Program-made: the position numbers and the translations under genes | Part shown: positions 43,644 to 56,563 of the stretch, in pieces | Numbering within the stretch: the stretch's first letter is position 1 | How the letters are laid out: each line of letters opens with the position of its first letter | NCBI GenBank assembly: GCA_964019165.1 | Contig: OZ025273.1 | Location: forward strand, 5,017,823 to 5,081,822 | Reading direction: 5' to 3' | Length of the DNA stretch: 64,000 bases | Source of the DNA: Mastigias papua | Lineage: Eukaryota; Cnidaria; Scyphozoa; Rhizostomeae; Mastigiidae | Notes under the pieces: generated by a model | What the model was told of the DNA's origin: nothing | The model's input: only the letters and a program-made list of their open reading frames with translations | The model's database searches: none

Positions 43644-46600
43644 TCTTTGACTAAGAGAAGCTGTCGCCAATCAGTACGTTTTAAAAGAGATCAGAACTAT
43701 GCTCAATGCAAGCTGGTCGGTCTATGATAAATACGATGAGGTCGATATCATAAAATCACAAATTAACAATGACGTAGTTCTGGTTCAATCGCTGAATGTG
43801 TTGTGAGAGCCGTACACAGCCATCTTGCTAGACCCTGCAAAGATTGAAGCATAATTCTGTTCAAGTTAAAGTCCAAAACAAAGATGAACAGTGTAGCATT
43901 GTAATATCCTTCAATATCACCTGCCTCATCAAAGACAAAGGCAGTTTGTTATCATTTCCTAAAGTGTTACCAAGTTTGAACTGCATATGTAAGTGAAGGT
44001 TTTCTAAGCCCATGAAACTGCAGATCCATGTGCTCGTTTGGTCTCTGTTTGCACATGGTCTTCTAAGTATGATCCTAGCATCTTCGACCCTTCTTCAAGC
44101 CTAGCTGCAATTTGCACTAAAACAAAGAGAAACCAAATTCATCAATATGTAATTTTTCGTCTCTGATAGTGAGTAATTGATCATAATTTAAACAAGACAA
44201 ACTGGACCTGTCCTAGATGTCTTGACGCAATTGATTTTTTGGACACGGTTCTGATTTCATCTTCTATATTAAACATTTTTTAATAAGAAAATGGTTTAAA
44301 GATAAGAAAGTAGTACTCGACAGCTCGATTGCTCAAAACAGCAAGAAAATTTGGTACTGGGTTTCTGAAACTTAAGACAGTTGTTAAGTCATATGCCTTT
44401 AAAATTCAAATTAACCGAAAAGCAATCGTCGCATTTTTTACTTAGTTTATATAGAGTTCTTGCGGTAAAATGTGTAGTCTGTCTGTGTAACGCTGCAGTG
44501 CTACAAAAACTAGACTAATCTTGCTAAGAGAGTTTTAAGAAAGTTTGAGCACTGAAATCATGAAGAAGGTATGAAAGTTGTAGTACTGTGCGAAAAGTAC
44601 TTGTACGTATGTAAGTATGATGCATTTTCTCAGTCAAACTTCGTTTCTGGTGCAACGATCATACGGTTTTTAACAATTTGATGATGCAGCTGCCATTGGA
44701 TAACTCGAACTGTCATGGGAAATTGAAGTTTCCTCGATTTGTCGAACGTTCGAGTTATCGGGTAGTATTTGTTGATAGGAAATCTAATCGAGTGAATTGA
44801 AGATTCATTCGAGGTACCGAATGTTCGAATTATTCACTGCTCAACATATAAACAACATTTCGATTACAAGCGCAAATTTACTCACATGCCCACTCACTAT
44901 TCTACTAAAGTTCCTAAGCAACATGCCTTAACTAGATTTCAGAAAAGAGCTTAAAACAGCCAGTAAGCCCTGATCGTAAAACCATCTGCCAGGCAGCAGA
45001 TCACTAACTTCAGGTCGATTCCACAGAAGCTAGTTTCTTATGAGCAGCTCGATGTTGTTTTTATGGAGCTTATAACAGGCTCTGAAAACAAAGTGATAAG
45101 TTAAGTATGTAAATATGAAAGATAAATGGCAAGTTGCCTAGGAACAACGAGAATGGTCTGTAGGAGTAATGCACTCTTGTACACTGCCATTCAAATACGC
45201 TGCTGTTCAAAATGTATGTGGACACTTTCGAATTTGGTTGCGAGTTCTCTGAGACAGAAATTTTGTTTACAAACTTCAACAGCAAGTTTCATGAAAAATC
45301 CCTTATCAATTGTCCCTCTTCTTTAGCCTTTCGACTTACTTGTTAGTGAAAAAATTCGACTTTATCAACATGTAAGCAATCGCCATGAAGAGTTTTAGTT
45401 AAGATGGAAGCGCTTGAAACGAGAGAGCTGACTCACGAAAAGAGGTTAGAAATAGTGCTTTATCACAATAACGGAAAAAGCCATCATAAAATTTAAACAT
45501 CATTCAATACCTGAAGTCATTAGAAATTTTACATTTACAAGTCACTTGCATTAGATGATTTAACATCACCTCCATTTTTCTGTCACTTTTGTTTATCAGT
45601 TTGTTAATGGTAGCTAGCCCTTTGCGATCTTCTTTTAAGGTGTTCTAACGCATGATGGGGCAGTTCTTGATTGAAAAGACACATAGTTCGTTGAATACCA
45701 ATAACATTTCATAACTTTTTACAGAACGTTGCTGTCTAGGTCAGTTTCATTGTCAACGGCCCAATCTGCCTTTAAAATGTGCCGTCGTACTGACAAGTTC
45801 AATGCTAGATTATCAAGCAAGCTGGTTAAAGCAAAAAGTTCGCAAGCTTCCGTGAAAGGTTAAGCTCATTTAACAGTAATCACACAGTTTTCTATTTCAT
45901 TGCCAAATTTGCCAAAGGGAATGTGCAGCTTGTGAATATTATTAGTCGCAATTAAGATTCGTTATTTCTATTGGAGTTTGCCAAATTTGAAAACACGGAC
46001 CACAAATCCTTTATATCACACATTCAATTATGGTATTCGCACTTCTCAGTGCAGGTGATATTCTGTGAAGTGACCTATTTATCACCAAAAGTTTCACTAG
46101 TTAACGTCAACACAAGTAAATACAACAGGGGTGGGAAACCTACGCCAGCAGATAATCCCATTCTTTGCTAACTTCTTTGTACTGTTGAGTAGTTTAGACT
46201 TATTGGGTTCTGACTAATACAAGTTTTGCTTAGTTTAGTTTTACATTTGCCCGGGTGACGAAAAGACTTGGCAAATCTGACCCATCCCCCTAAAGGGTTG
46301 TCCATATGCCCTCTCTCAAATCAATGAGCATGCTCGAAGCATTAAAGTTGGCCTGGTAACTACAAAATGGAAAGAATTGAAACGACTGGAACACCACCCA
46401 GGTATCTATGTTCAACGTTAATCATTACAAAGTTGTGCAAGCTATTTTGGTTTCAGTTTCCATCTGATTATTTTCAACCCAGGAATTATGCAAATTGAGC
46501 CACTGAAAGAAGTAAGATGCATTGATATGAAGTACATATATGATTCCATTATAACTGTACTGCTTATTTTGTATTGGTAAAATCTCGACAAATCATATCG

Positions 46601-49600
46601 GCATCGAGATCACTAACACCATCACTATCTACATCCTCTAGTATTCTTGCTTCTTTCCTGTCATTGCCGTAATTATCTGAATTCCAGCAATTATTTTTCC
46701 TTCATCAATATTAAAAACGACAGTAGAGTTATCGATTTTCTATTATTCAGGAAGAAAAAGCTTTTCACTTGCGCAAATGCTCCTAATTGAGCTCCTAAAG
46801 ATTATTTGCAAAACTTTCTTTCTAGCAGTTTAAGCAAGGCTTTCAATACTCCGATATGAACGCCAAAATTCGGAATTTCTTGAAGCTGTTTGAATCAGAC
46901 CATGATAGATTATTGTAGAAATGATTTTATGCTTTGAAATGCACTGTCTCCAATACAACTATATGTACTTACTTGGAGGGAGGGGCGAACCACAGTAGGG
47001 AGCGTAGTGAGTTTGAAAACCCTGCCCAATTTTCCCAGAATTGTCAGTAAGCCTTTAACTTGTCAGTAAAGGTTGCCATAGCGATCGTGGCTCGTCAGTA
47101 AGTATGATGATTTGTTCATACCTGTCAGGCTACACCCCCCTCCCCCCACTCAAGAGTCTTTCAGCATGCCACTGCCTGGAGGTTAATTTCTGAAGACAAC
47201 CTGAGTATCAACATATATTCAATCCGCAATTTGCTTATTCCTTCTCGTCTATTCTGTAGTATAGTCTCACTGACGTATAGAGCGGTGTATTCTACACATA
47301 TATTATGATGGCTCCTTGATGGAATAGTTGTGTGTACTTTCAGTCAATCTTCTCTGAGCAGCAGGTCTCTGTGCTTTCAAAACAGGTAATCTTCATGTTT
47401 GTAAATATGTCAAGAGTGCTGTTGTTATCTCAAAACTACTTTTGAAAGTAGAAACTTTCATGATGAATTAAGAATTTGTGGAGAAAGCTTTTAAGTGACT
47501 CAGCATCTTCCTTTATCCATTAGTTTAAGCTTCTCACTCTTCTGGATATGATACAGGACAATGAGATTCAGCGTGCAGATCATCATTCCTTCCATCATCA
47601 AAAAGCTTTCGAGAGCCTAGCTGTTTTCCACCACCATCTCGCTCTACCAATAGCGTAAAACTTTTGAAAACTCATTAAAGGCGTGAACAATAGTCTGTAT
47701 TTCTCGCTGCGAAGAGGGAGCATTTTCAAATACGCTTTGCGTGGCTCACAGGGAATTTACCCAGTTACCTGGAGAACCAGCACACCCCAGAATGCACTGC
47801 CACTGAATAAGTGCCTTGAAAAGTTCATGTGAAGGGAGGTATTTACCACTGACACATAAGCAGTTTTAAAATTGGCTGCTCATCCTTTTGGGAAAAGTGC
47901 GCTGATTTTGATCATTAAATGCATGCAAGCAAGTGATCAGATAAACTAAGATATTATTGGATTCGCGGAAAGTTTCGTCAAGAAACTGGCAAAATTAAGA
48001 AGTCAGAACACCTTCACAAATTCAAGCACACATTATCTGAATATCTATAAGAAATGACAGTTCAATAACTATAATCTATGAAATATTCCTTATCGATCAC
48101 AGAACAGCTTACTGAGCGTGAAGGTATAAATTGCGCTAATCTTTTATGCTCAAGAATACTTCATTGCACCATAAATACTCTTGACAAATGATCTGCTGAA
48201 ATTTCTTCGACATCAGCAAGCATACTCTGTGTCCTTTCGTATTTCAATTTGCTTCATGATAGGCACAATGTCTTGCTTATCATATAAGAGAGGTCTTCAC
48301 GTGGCACAACCTTACAGCTACACGGAAATATTTTTGGGAATATGTGCGAAGTCAAATTTAAATCACTAATACCTACATTTCAAACGTTACTCGGAAACCA
48401 AATAAAAGCCATGTACGTTACCGCGTTCGAGAATTTCCATTCAAGCCATTACTATTTGAATTCATTTTTGGCAGTCATCAGAACTTCGACCTGAAAGGAC
48501 ACACACACAAAACACGAATACGGTGGGTGCTCGGGCTCAATAGACCTTTATAGGCGAGTTTAAATAGCATTTTTATGGTAATGAGGCAAAAGGCTCTTTC
48601 AGCTGCTGGAACCAGCAAGTACACAACCTCTGCAGGTACTTTTTAGGACCTGTCCTGGACAACGAAGTAATCAATAGTGTGTTTATTCGAGTCATCTTAG
48701 AGTTAGCCATGAAATCGAATGACGCCAAATCCAAGATAATTTATAATGCATTAATAATTATTCTGAATATGAAGCGTATTTGGTAGCTTGAGAGAAAGCA
48801 CATTAACTATAAGGGCAACTCAAGAGAGGGCTTCCCTGAGAAAGTCTATGACAATCTCAATATGTATCTTCCCTGCATAACCGGTTTTATAATAGTACAG
48901 TTCAGAGCCAAAGTGGTACTTAGTCTACAATCTAGACAGATAAAGAAATCATCGTCACTTAGATTTTTGGCACCGTTTTTTTGTATAGATTGCGACAGGG
49001 AACAGCAGAAAACAATCTGAAATGGTCTTCTGAACAAGGTTGACGGAGTGCTGGGGTTAGGAGGGGCTCAACAGACACAGTTTACCTACTAAATGTTTCA
49101 GTTACCATATCACTACCGCAGACCCAAAAGGTGCCCTGATTCATCGCCTATATTCGTTACGCTCAATCTCCTAATAATAATAATAATAATCAGTAATATT
49201 TATACAGGGTAAAACCTTGTCAACACTACAAGTGTTGTCATCAATAACGGCCCTCAATTTCAAAATAACAATGCCGGAACTCCACTAGGCTTACTCAAAT
49301 GTCCAAGAACATCCCATGATTTCTTCTCAATTTCATAAGCAACACATGCCTCACATGTATGATATGATATACATCAGGCTTGGAATAAGTGTCGATCTTT
49401 CTCACTTTGTGGAATTGTATATCGACTGTGGATGTGGGATTGGGAAAAATGCAGATTAGAACGCTTGTGCTCACTATTTAACAATTTACTAACTTTTAGA
49501 TAACATTAGAATTTATTATATGTCTACTTAAGTAGCTAACTAGTTTTTAATGTCTATCACGCCCAATGTGTTATTCCTATAAATGACCATACCTGTTTTA

Positions 49601-51844
49601 CATAAGAGAATGAATCTGTAAAAAGTTCCTATCTTAAGTCCTGCCTATACTGTTCAAAGGGATGTTATTTTAGGATATGTATGTTGATGTACCACAATTG
49701 CTATATGAATAGTGAAGATTATAACGTAGCAACTATCCTGAGTGTCGTCTTCATCAAAACGCAAGTGATAAGAACATAAATCCAGCTACTTGCCACACTT
49801 TTACAGGGCAACCTGCAGATTTTCCATGTGAAATTCCCTATTCTTTTCTTGATTTCCCTCTCTAAATTGGCAAATTTCCCCGACCTTTTCACTGCTACGC
49901 AATAGCCTTGGGCTCTGCCAGATTGAGATTCAATTTACAGAAAGGTTACAATGTACAAAATCTTCTGATGTATTCCAAATTTTTGTCACATTCATTGATT
50001 TTTCCTTGATTTCCACGATAAAAATAACCAATTCCATGATTTAGCTGGTCACCCAGTTTTGTGATGTAGAAAGTTCAATAAAAAGTGAAGTTAAGAGCAT
50101 TGGAATCACCGACAACGGTTTGAAGTTGCTAAGAAATGTGATGAGAATACGCACATCTAAACACACGATAAATTTATGCATCAAGAACTACTTAACGATT
50201 TACCTCTAGCAATCAATTCGCTTACTTTTCTTTATTATGAAATAGTTTAAGGTCGCTCAGTCATTATATGGTGTTGCCAACAACCAATATCAATCAATAC
50301 CTGAAGCTGGTTTACCGATTCTCAATTGTGAATGGCAGAAAATAAAATCTTCCTAGTTATAGTAAACATCAAATTCATCCTTCGACATCAGATCACAAAG
50401 CTCCCAAGAAACCCATGAAAATACCATGCTAACTTTCCCACGGAGCTTCATGAAAGACGAGTATTAGCAAGGCTTGAACTGCTGTCTAGTAACGAAATAA
50501 GCTTGGAGCTTTAAAAAAAAAATCAAGGGATTCTATCATCTCTCATAAATCAGATTTCAAATGTCCACCCTGGATAATATTATGGCCACAGGTTTACGTC
50601 ATAAATCTTCTATCGTTATATCAATAAATGTTTACAATTTCTTTACAGTGACACTCAAACCATTGCATAATGAAATCATAAGTGAAAAAGTGATATCTTG
50701 ATACTTAAGATAAAATTTGTCAGTTTTCTAGAAAAGGCACACTACAGTGAAAACCCCCGCATAAAAGAACCACAGCACTAACGAACCTGTAGCCTAAAAT
50801 CCTTCAGATTCCTATGAAAAAAGATATGAAGTTTTGACCTGATTGGTCCAGCAAGGAAACTGAGAGCTTTCTTTCAAGAGGAGAAGACCATTTCTCAATC
50901 CATACTAAGCAGGACAAAGGTTTAGTTATGAATTACTACCCAAACTCATCTATTCATATGACTTTTATAAGAACTTTTTAGCTTAGGTCCATAAAAGGGA
51001 GGTTCTTCTATGCATGTTTTTCCTGAATTGGAGCTGTCTTCTTGAGGTGAACCATTTCTTCTATCCATTATATTTATGATGAAAAGTGAGGAACATAAGA
51101 AGCAATTATCACTTATGGTACATCAGTATGGTATTGGTATTAATGATATCTGTGAGAATGAGATATCAAGAAGGACACTTTTAAATAGATTATAAAGGTC
51201 ATAGGGCACTAAAGTGAAGTTGAATTCACAAACCAGAAGCTAAAGGTACAAAGTTAAAGGGGTATGGGGGCATTCTCCACCAGACTAGAAGATTTTGCCC
51301 CCCCCCCTCCACCATCCAGACATTTTACAATGAAAATGTGTCTTTGTCTAAAGTCTTCATCTGTCACTGACACCCACTCTAGGGTAATTAATAAATGAAG
51401 TTTAAATTGTGAATTCCATAATCAGGAGCATTATGGATCATGAAGACGTAACAGTCTTTATGAGGAACAATGTCTTACAGTAGTGAATTCTATCTATCTA
51501 TAGATTAATTGCTTCTCAGTTAAAACTAGTTATCCATAAATTGGAAGCTTGATCAAATCAATGACTATGAGATTAAATCTGAAAAAAAACAAATGAGTAC
51601 TACTACACGTCATTCAAGGAAAACTGTTTAAATAAAAAAGAGTAACTCATAATGTTCTAACAATGCTCTAATATGATGCACTTAAATGAACAAAGAAGAT
51701 TATGTTTTCATAGAAATCCCATCTCTACAGTAAATGCAACCATATATAAGAAAAATATATGGTAAAGAGAGAACAATTGGAAAATACATATGAATATGTG
51801 ACTAAATTTCATAATTTAATTTAATTAGATTCTATCAAGTTAGG
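43644..51844. other. Long intergenic region
   Basis: About 8 kb with no supportable gene. Seen: a repeated GTTCGAGTTAT/GTTCGAATTAT motif at 44.69-44.84 kb; a (TAA)n tract near 49171-49192; a TTTCC/TTGATTTCC-rich stretch at 49.80-50.06 kb, perhaps a decayed transposon; and a CACTACAGTGAAAACCCCCG start at 50.74 kb with a similar inverted A/G-rich end near 51.0 kb, suggesting an old MITE. No ORF here looks protein-like. Confidence 0.5.
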
Positions 51845-54800
51845 TTACATGCCAGTTTCTTCATTTGCTTCCCCATTTTTGACGAGTTGTGTTCGCATTT
51901 CAATATCTTCATTTTGACCTTTGTTTGAATCAGATCCTCTAGAGCAGGATTAGATTATTGCTAAAAGTAACTAGACATATACAGCACTATGGGGAGTAGA
52001 GAATTTCAATTTCAATTTCCATCATGCTTATTAGTTCAGTTCACTTATGATTTTAGTTCAACAGTATGCGGGGTGAGTGGCCAAGCGGTTCAGTTGGCTT
52101 CCGTTAGCTAGCTGAAGTTAAGCTTGGCTGTGTTAGGTCAGCAGCTGGATGGGCGACTATCCAGATAAACGACCAAAGCAACTCACTCCGCCGTCCTTCG
52201 GAAGGGACGTTAAACTAGGGGTCCCATGCCTGGATACGGCATGCACAGTAGGCCTAAATTAGCTGAAAACGCTAGATATAACAGCCTACTCAAAATAAAG
52301 TAAACAACAAAAAGAAAAGATGCAACTAAAGGGTTGCATCTGCCAGTTTATCAAAAGTAACCTCTACAGTACATAAAAACATACTTTTTTCCAATTGCTA
52401 ATACACCATATAGGGCAGCAGTAACCAGGACAGATCCACCACCAATAAATGTAGACAGCTCTGTGCAGAGGAAGAAGGGAGGCAAAGCAAACCTGAAACA
52501 GGAGAAAGACAGGTACACTCTGTCCACCCCCAAAAAAACTATACAACATACAAAGAAAATATCAAATTTTGAATAGATAAATGAACTTTCTAACAGTATA
52601 TGCTGCTTATTCTAATTTTATGTTGCATACTGTTTAGCTTGCTGTATACCTACATAGGAAATACAATTTATGACCAGTACTAGCTATTAAATTTAATTAT
52701 ATATTTACTATAAAATTTAACACATTTTACTAGTAAAATTAGATGTGCACTTAAGAGTATTAAAAAAATTCAATAGGTTTGAACTAAATCTGAGGGATAT
52801 ATTGAAAATACTAAATTGGTAAATAAGCCATATGATCTGTGCATAAAAATCCTTCTTAAATTCCAAGTGTTCATGATTAAAAATGTCTATTGAATACTTG
52901 TGCTTAAATGAATAATGAATCAAGCACACTAAGGATATGTTCATTACCACATAAACCTGTGTAGCTTAATACCTTAACTTGTGAATAGGATAAATCTTAT
53001 GTCTTTTAATTCCAAGTCTAATCCTCAAAGTTGTACAGAAATTTCATGAAAAAGATGAAGAGATGCGAAATTGCTATGCAGCAGAACAGAGGAAGGTGTG
53101 GTATGCAAAAGAATGCAAAATTACCAAACAGACAAAACCATTCAAACACAGTCAATGCAAAACTGACAATGCAAAACTAATAAATGATAGAAAGTACTAT
53201 CGTAGAAAATTACTAGCCCAGGCAACAATTATAGCAGGTGATCTGAGAACTCCTTTTAGTTAATACCTGCACCATGGCTACTGCAGTACTTATTAATAGA
53301 ATTTATCAATTTGGCTAATAGGTAATATATGTACTTTCAAAACATAGTAAAATAATAACTTACACTGTGTAAACAGCTGCCCGCATCCAAAACTTCAAAT
53401 GATCATCAAACCAGTCACTGGCTTTAATCAGCTTTGGAAAATTAGCACACAACACAGGTGCCTCAAGTGGAAGCAGTATGATTCCTATGGTCCTAATTAA
53501 GAACATGAATAGTAAAGTTATTACTTATCAAAACCCAATAGGTAAGAGGGGCTTGATGAAACTAAATACTAGGGACTTAGAACTGCCAAGCAACAGAAAA
53601 AACATGATAGGCTCTAAATTCATCAATATTTGAACTCTTTTATCTCTCTGAGTACTGAATAACAAAGGCAAAGGTTTTCTGACAAAGTCCATGCAATTGC
53701 TTCAGAAAATTATCAAATTGGGGTTGAAGATACCCATTACAATCACTCAAGCTCTAATAAAATTTGTAGTGCTACAGGCCTGCTGCATATGAAATTAGAA
53801 ACTTAAGATAATTGGAAGATAAAGGCCCTAAAATTTTTCACAAATAAGATCACTATGTTGTTCTGACAACATGATCCAACTGATGCAATACTGAAAAAAC
53901 CTATGCAAGCCAACTCTCCTGTCATACTATGATAGTGAAAGAAAACTGAAAAATCTAGCACAGTACACTGTTTTCAGAGGAGAATGTATTAAAATGAGAT
54001 CATGTCCAACTCACAGCATTAAGATCCCTGTGACGAGGCATGTTGCAGACAGTGTTATCATTACAAAAAGTCCCGCAATCCCAATACCTTGAAACAAAGC
54101 ACATAAGTTCTAAGAATAAAATCATAAAGTAGATCATCAGTATAGCTTAGTTGATTTCATATGTAGCCATTTCCATTTTACTCTTTATCATATGACATTT
54201 TATTACATCACAGATGGTAAACAACGTTTGATTGTCTCCTTCAAGAAAACGGAAAACCCATTATTTCTGCTGGCAGCTGTGATACTGTTTGAAATAAATA
54301 TCAGACAACTGCATATACAGACTTTACAAAGCTACTCAAAGAAAAAGCCTAAGACCACTCTAGCTCATAAATCGAAATTCGTTACAGTCCAGACAATCCA
54401 TATATGATATAATTACTTAAAAGCTTTAAAACGAATTTGCAAATATATTAAATTATGGCAAGAGGCTACAGTTGAATATCAAATATTAATGCGTTTTTCC
54501 ATAAAAGGCAGTTCTCAAAGACAAAGCATCATTGCTTTTGAGTGCCAAGGCGCACAACAGATATGCCAGGCTGATCGTGCCATTTGGTGAGATCAAACGC
54601 CATTACGAATTTTATCTCAGACTTTTGAGAGTTTTGAAAAAGTTTATGCAACAATAGGGCATACTGTAGTGATGAGCACAGTTTATGAGATTAAAAGTAG
54701 ATGACAAACTGTGGGTATGAACAAAGATCTGAGGTCAATAAAAGTGGGTAATGTGAGCTATGCTAGGTCAATAAGTCAACAAATGATATTCTACAGCTGT

Positions 54801-54925
54801 AGATTCTCGCATTAACGATTATAAGTCGAACACTCACATAGAGCAGAAAGCGTTCCCCACACACGAATCAATATCCGAATTCCTCTGGGAGCTGAGTCTT
54901 TTTTCTCAGGAGAATTTCCAGCCAT
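51845..54925 (-). CDS. CACFD1: Calcium channel flower homologue, complete, 5 exons, 163 aa
   Basis: Small four-helix membrane protein of synaptic and secretory vesicles; in Drosophila, Flower links exocytosis to endocytosis and marks cell fitness. Exons, 5' to 3': 54925-54838, 54087-54015, 53492-53364, 52492-52385, 51938-51845. GT-AG borders and phases agree (492 nt). The N-terminus is short (MAGNSPEKKDSAPRG). Helices: ILIRVWGTLSALCIGIAGLF; FVMITLSATCLVTGILML; after LPLEAPVLCANFPK, FWMRAAVYTVFALPPFFLC; and GGSVLVTAALYGVLAIGKK. The Glu in LEAPVLC corresponds to the conserved pore-region acid, and AALYGVLAIGKK to the family's VYGMMALGKK. The C-terminal tail is acidic and polar (NEDIEMRTQL). Length is near that of human (172 aa). 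Divergent from ACTR5. Confidence 0.95.
52073..52290 (+). repeat. tRNA-headed SINE-like element
   Basis: Starts GCGGGGTGAGTGGCCAAGCG, a tRNA-Ser/Leu-like 5' end with an A-box (TGGCCAAGCGGTT). It then contains GGATGGGCGACTATCC and a central CCGTCCTTCGGAAGGGACG block followed by TTAAA. It lies in the last CACFD1 intron. The central block has the look of a conserved SINE core shared widely among animals, but I cannot name the family. Confidence 0.55.
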
Positions 54926-55913
54926 ACCCAGTGTTTGATGTCTTTTCCGAACAGGTCACATCTATATCAGCTGTTCGAGTAATGAAGACACTGTATTGTA
55001 GAAGTGTATATGGGGTATTTCTATCACCCCTCGAGATTATCAGTCCTCCTTGATATGCTTCGGACACTAATTCATCAAACTCCTTCTGTAGAAGTTATCT
55101 GCACCAAAGGGAATGAGGGCCGGACAAATCTATGCTTATAGGAACAATAAACAGCGAACGAATCTCCACTTATCAGGGTTTTACTCGGTCAATTGTCACC
55201 TCAAAATCGCGTAATTTGATTTCTGGCCTGACGTCGTGGCACCGGATGTTCATTTATCATAACATACAACGTAATATAATAGCACCACAAATACGAAGAC
55301 AATCGGAGTGACCAGAAAGACACCTGCTTCTTTACTAAACTAAGACACCCGCCATATATGTTCTACCTCATTTTGGTATGGCCCTTGTTGTCATTTAGAT
55401 ACCAAACCGAGGCCCAAAATAAATGCTACCTATCTTCATGATCAGTGGAATCTCCCGCCAAGCTGCACAGTAGCAAAATGAATGTGAGTGCAGTTTAAAT
55501 GATTGTAGAGAATTTGGTGATGAAAGCGAGATGAAAAAGCAGGAGAAATAGTACACTACTGAATAATTATTATCTTGAGGTGAGATAAAAGTAAATTGAA
55601 ATTAATTTAACCATACTGAGGAGGAACATGATAGCCACACGCATTTGACGGGTTGTTGCTTTTAAAAATCATCTGCACGCGGGGAAGAAGTTATGTATGC
55701 ACATTCACTGCAGCGGTATATGCACGCGTGCATGCACCATACGGATCTTTGCAATGATTGAAGCATGCATGCCTGGTAACCCATGTGTCCACGCTCGCTC
55801 GAGATCTCGTCGAAAACTGTCCTGCTCCTCATGTGGAATTTGAAAATGCCTACTGGCTACTGACTGACAATCAAGATGAAGTAACTATGAGCAGCATTCC
55901 GATTAAAAAATAA

Positions 55914-56382
55914 GGCGGATGTTAACAATCCGGGCAGCTGAAATTGCTTGTAACCAACTCTTTGCCGTGTATTTTAACGTGGGACAGGGTCGCGGAGCAA
56001 AGGATTATGGTCAGTGTTAGATTGTGTTTGCTTCAAATATTATGGTGTATCCATTGAAGAAATGTATGCAAGAATCACTCTTTCTTCTGCATACATGATC
56101 AAACTTCCGGTTTTTGACACTGCCGAGCCGTAAGGGGTTAGTACGCAAAGCGTTCAGTGTTTTTACTACCAATGGCTCAATTGGCAGAGCACTTGACGTA
56201 CTAAGTCAGGGGTCGCGAGTTCGAACCCTGCTCGGGTCGGTTATTTTCTCGCACTTTCACTTTTTATTTCAGTAGTTTTCATTATAACTTCTCTCGCATA
56301 CGCAATGCCACAACTTTTATTACATATGAAGTGATATATAGTTTATATGCGCTTTCAACTGCCCGGATTGTTACCATCCGCC
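55914..56382. mobile_element. TIR element (about 469 bp) carrying a tRNA-like sequence
   Basis: The left end GGCGGATGTTAACAATCCGG continues GCAGCTGAAA; the right end is its reverse complement with about two mismatches (...CAACTGCCCGGATTGTTACC then ATCCGCC). The flanks are AAAAATAA and AAAAATAG, a probable 8-bp target duplication with one change. There is no transposase. It carries the tRNA-like repeat at 56160-56265. It ends 181 bp before the ACTR5 start codon. A related single terminus (GCGGATGTAAAGAATCCGGC) occurs at about 37817. Confidence 0.8.
56160..56265 (+). repeat. tRNA-like sequence with family tail (copy 3)
   Basis: An A-box (TGGCTCAATTGGCAGAGCAC) and B-box (GAGTTCGAACCCTG) lie in tRNA order, with possible anticodon-stem pairing (TTGAC/GTCAG). 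The acceptor stem is poor. It is followed by GGTTATTTTCTCGCACTTTC, the tail shared with other copies. A tRNA-derived repeat is more likely than a working tRNA gene. Confidence 0.6.
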
Positions 56383-56563
56383 AAAAATAGTAAGAAAAAT
56401 AATAATGATAATAGTTGCACTATTTAATTCAAGGTTGACTGTGACTTAGTTCTCTGTTCTATCTGTCTCTGTTCCCACTTGCAATCATATTCCTAATTAT
56501 GCATGGTTCAAATTGTGAAGCATATAGACTTGTTAACTTTCTAGGGTACTGCATTGGTTTGAA

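Noticed and set aside
56160..56265. Functional tRNA gene
   Set aside because: A and B boxes are present, but the acceptor stem does not pair well and the sequence belongs to a dispersed repeat with a fixed tail.
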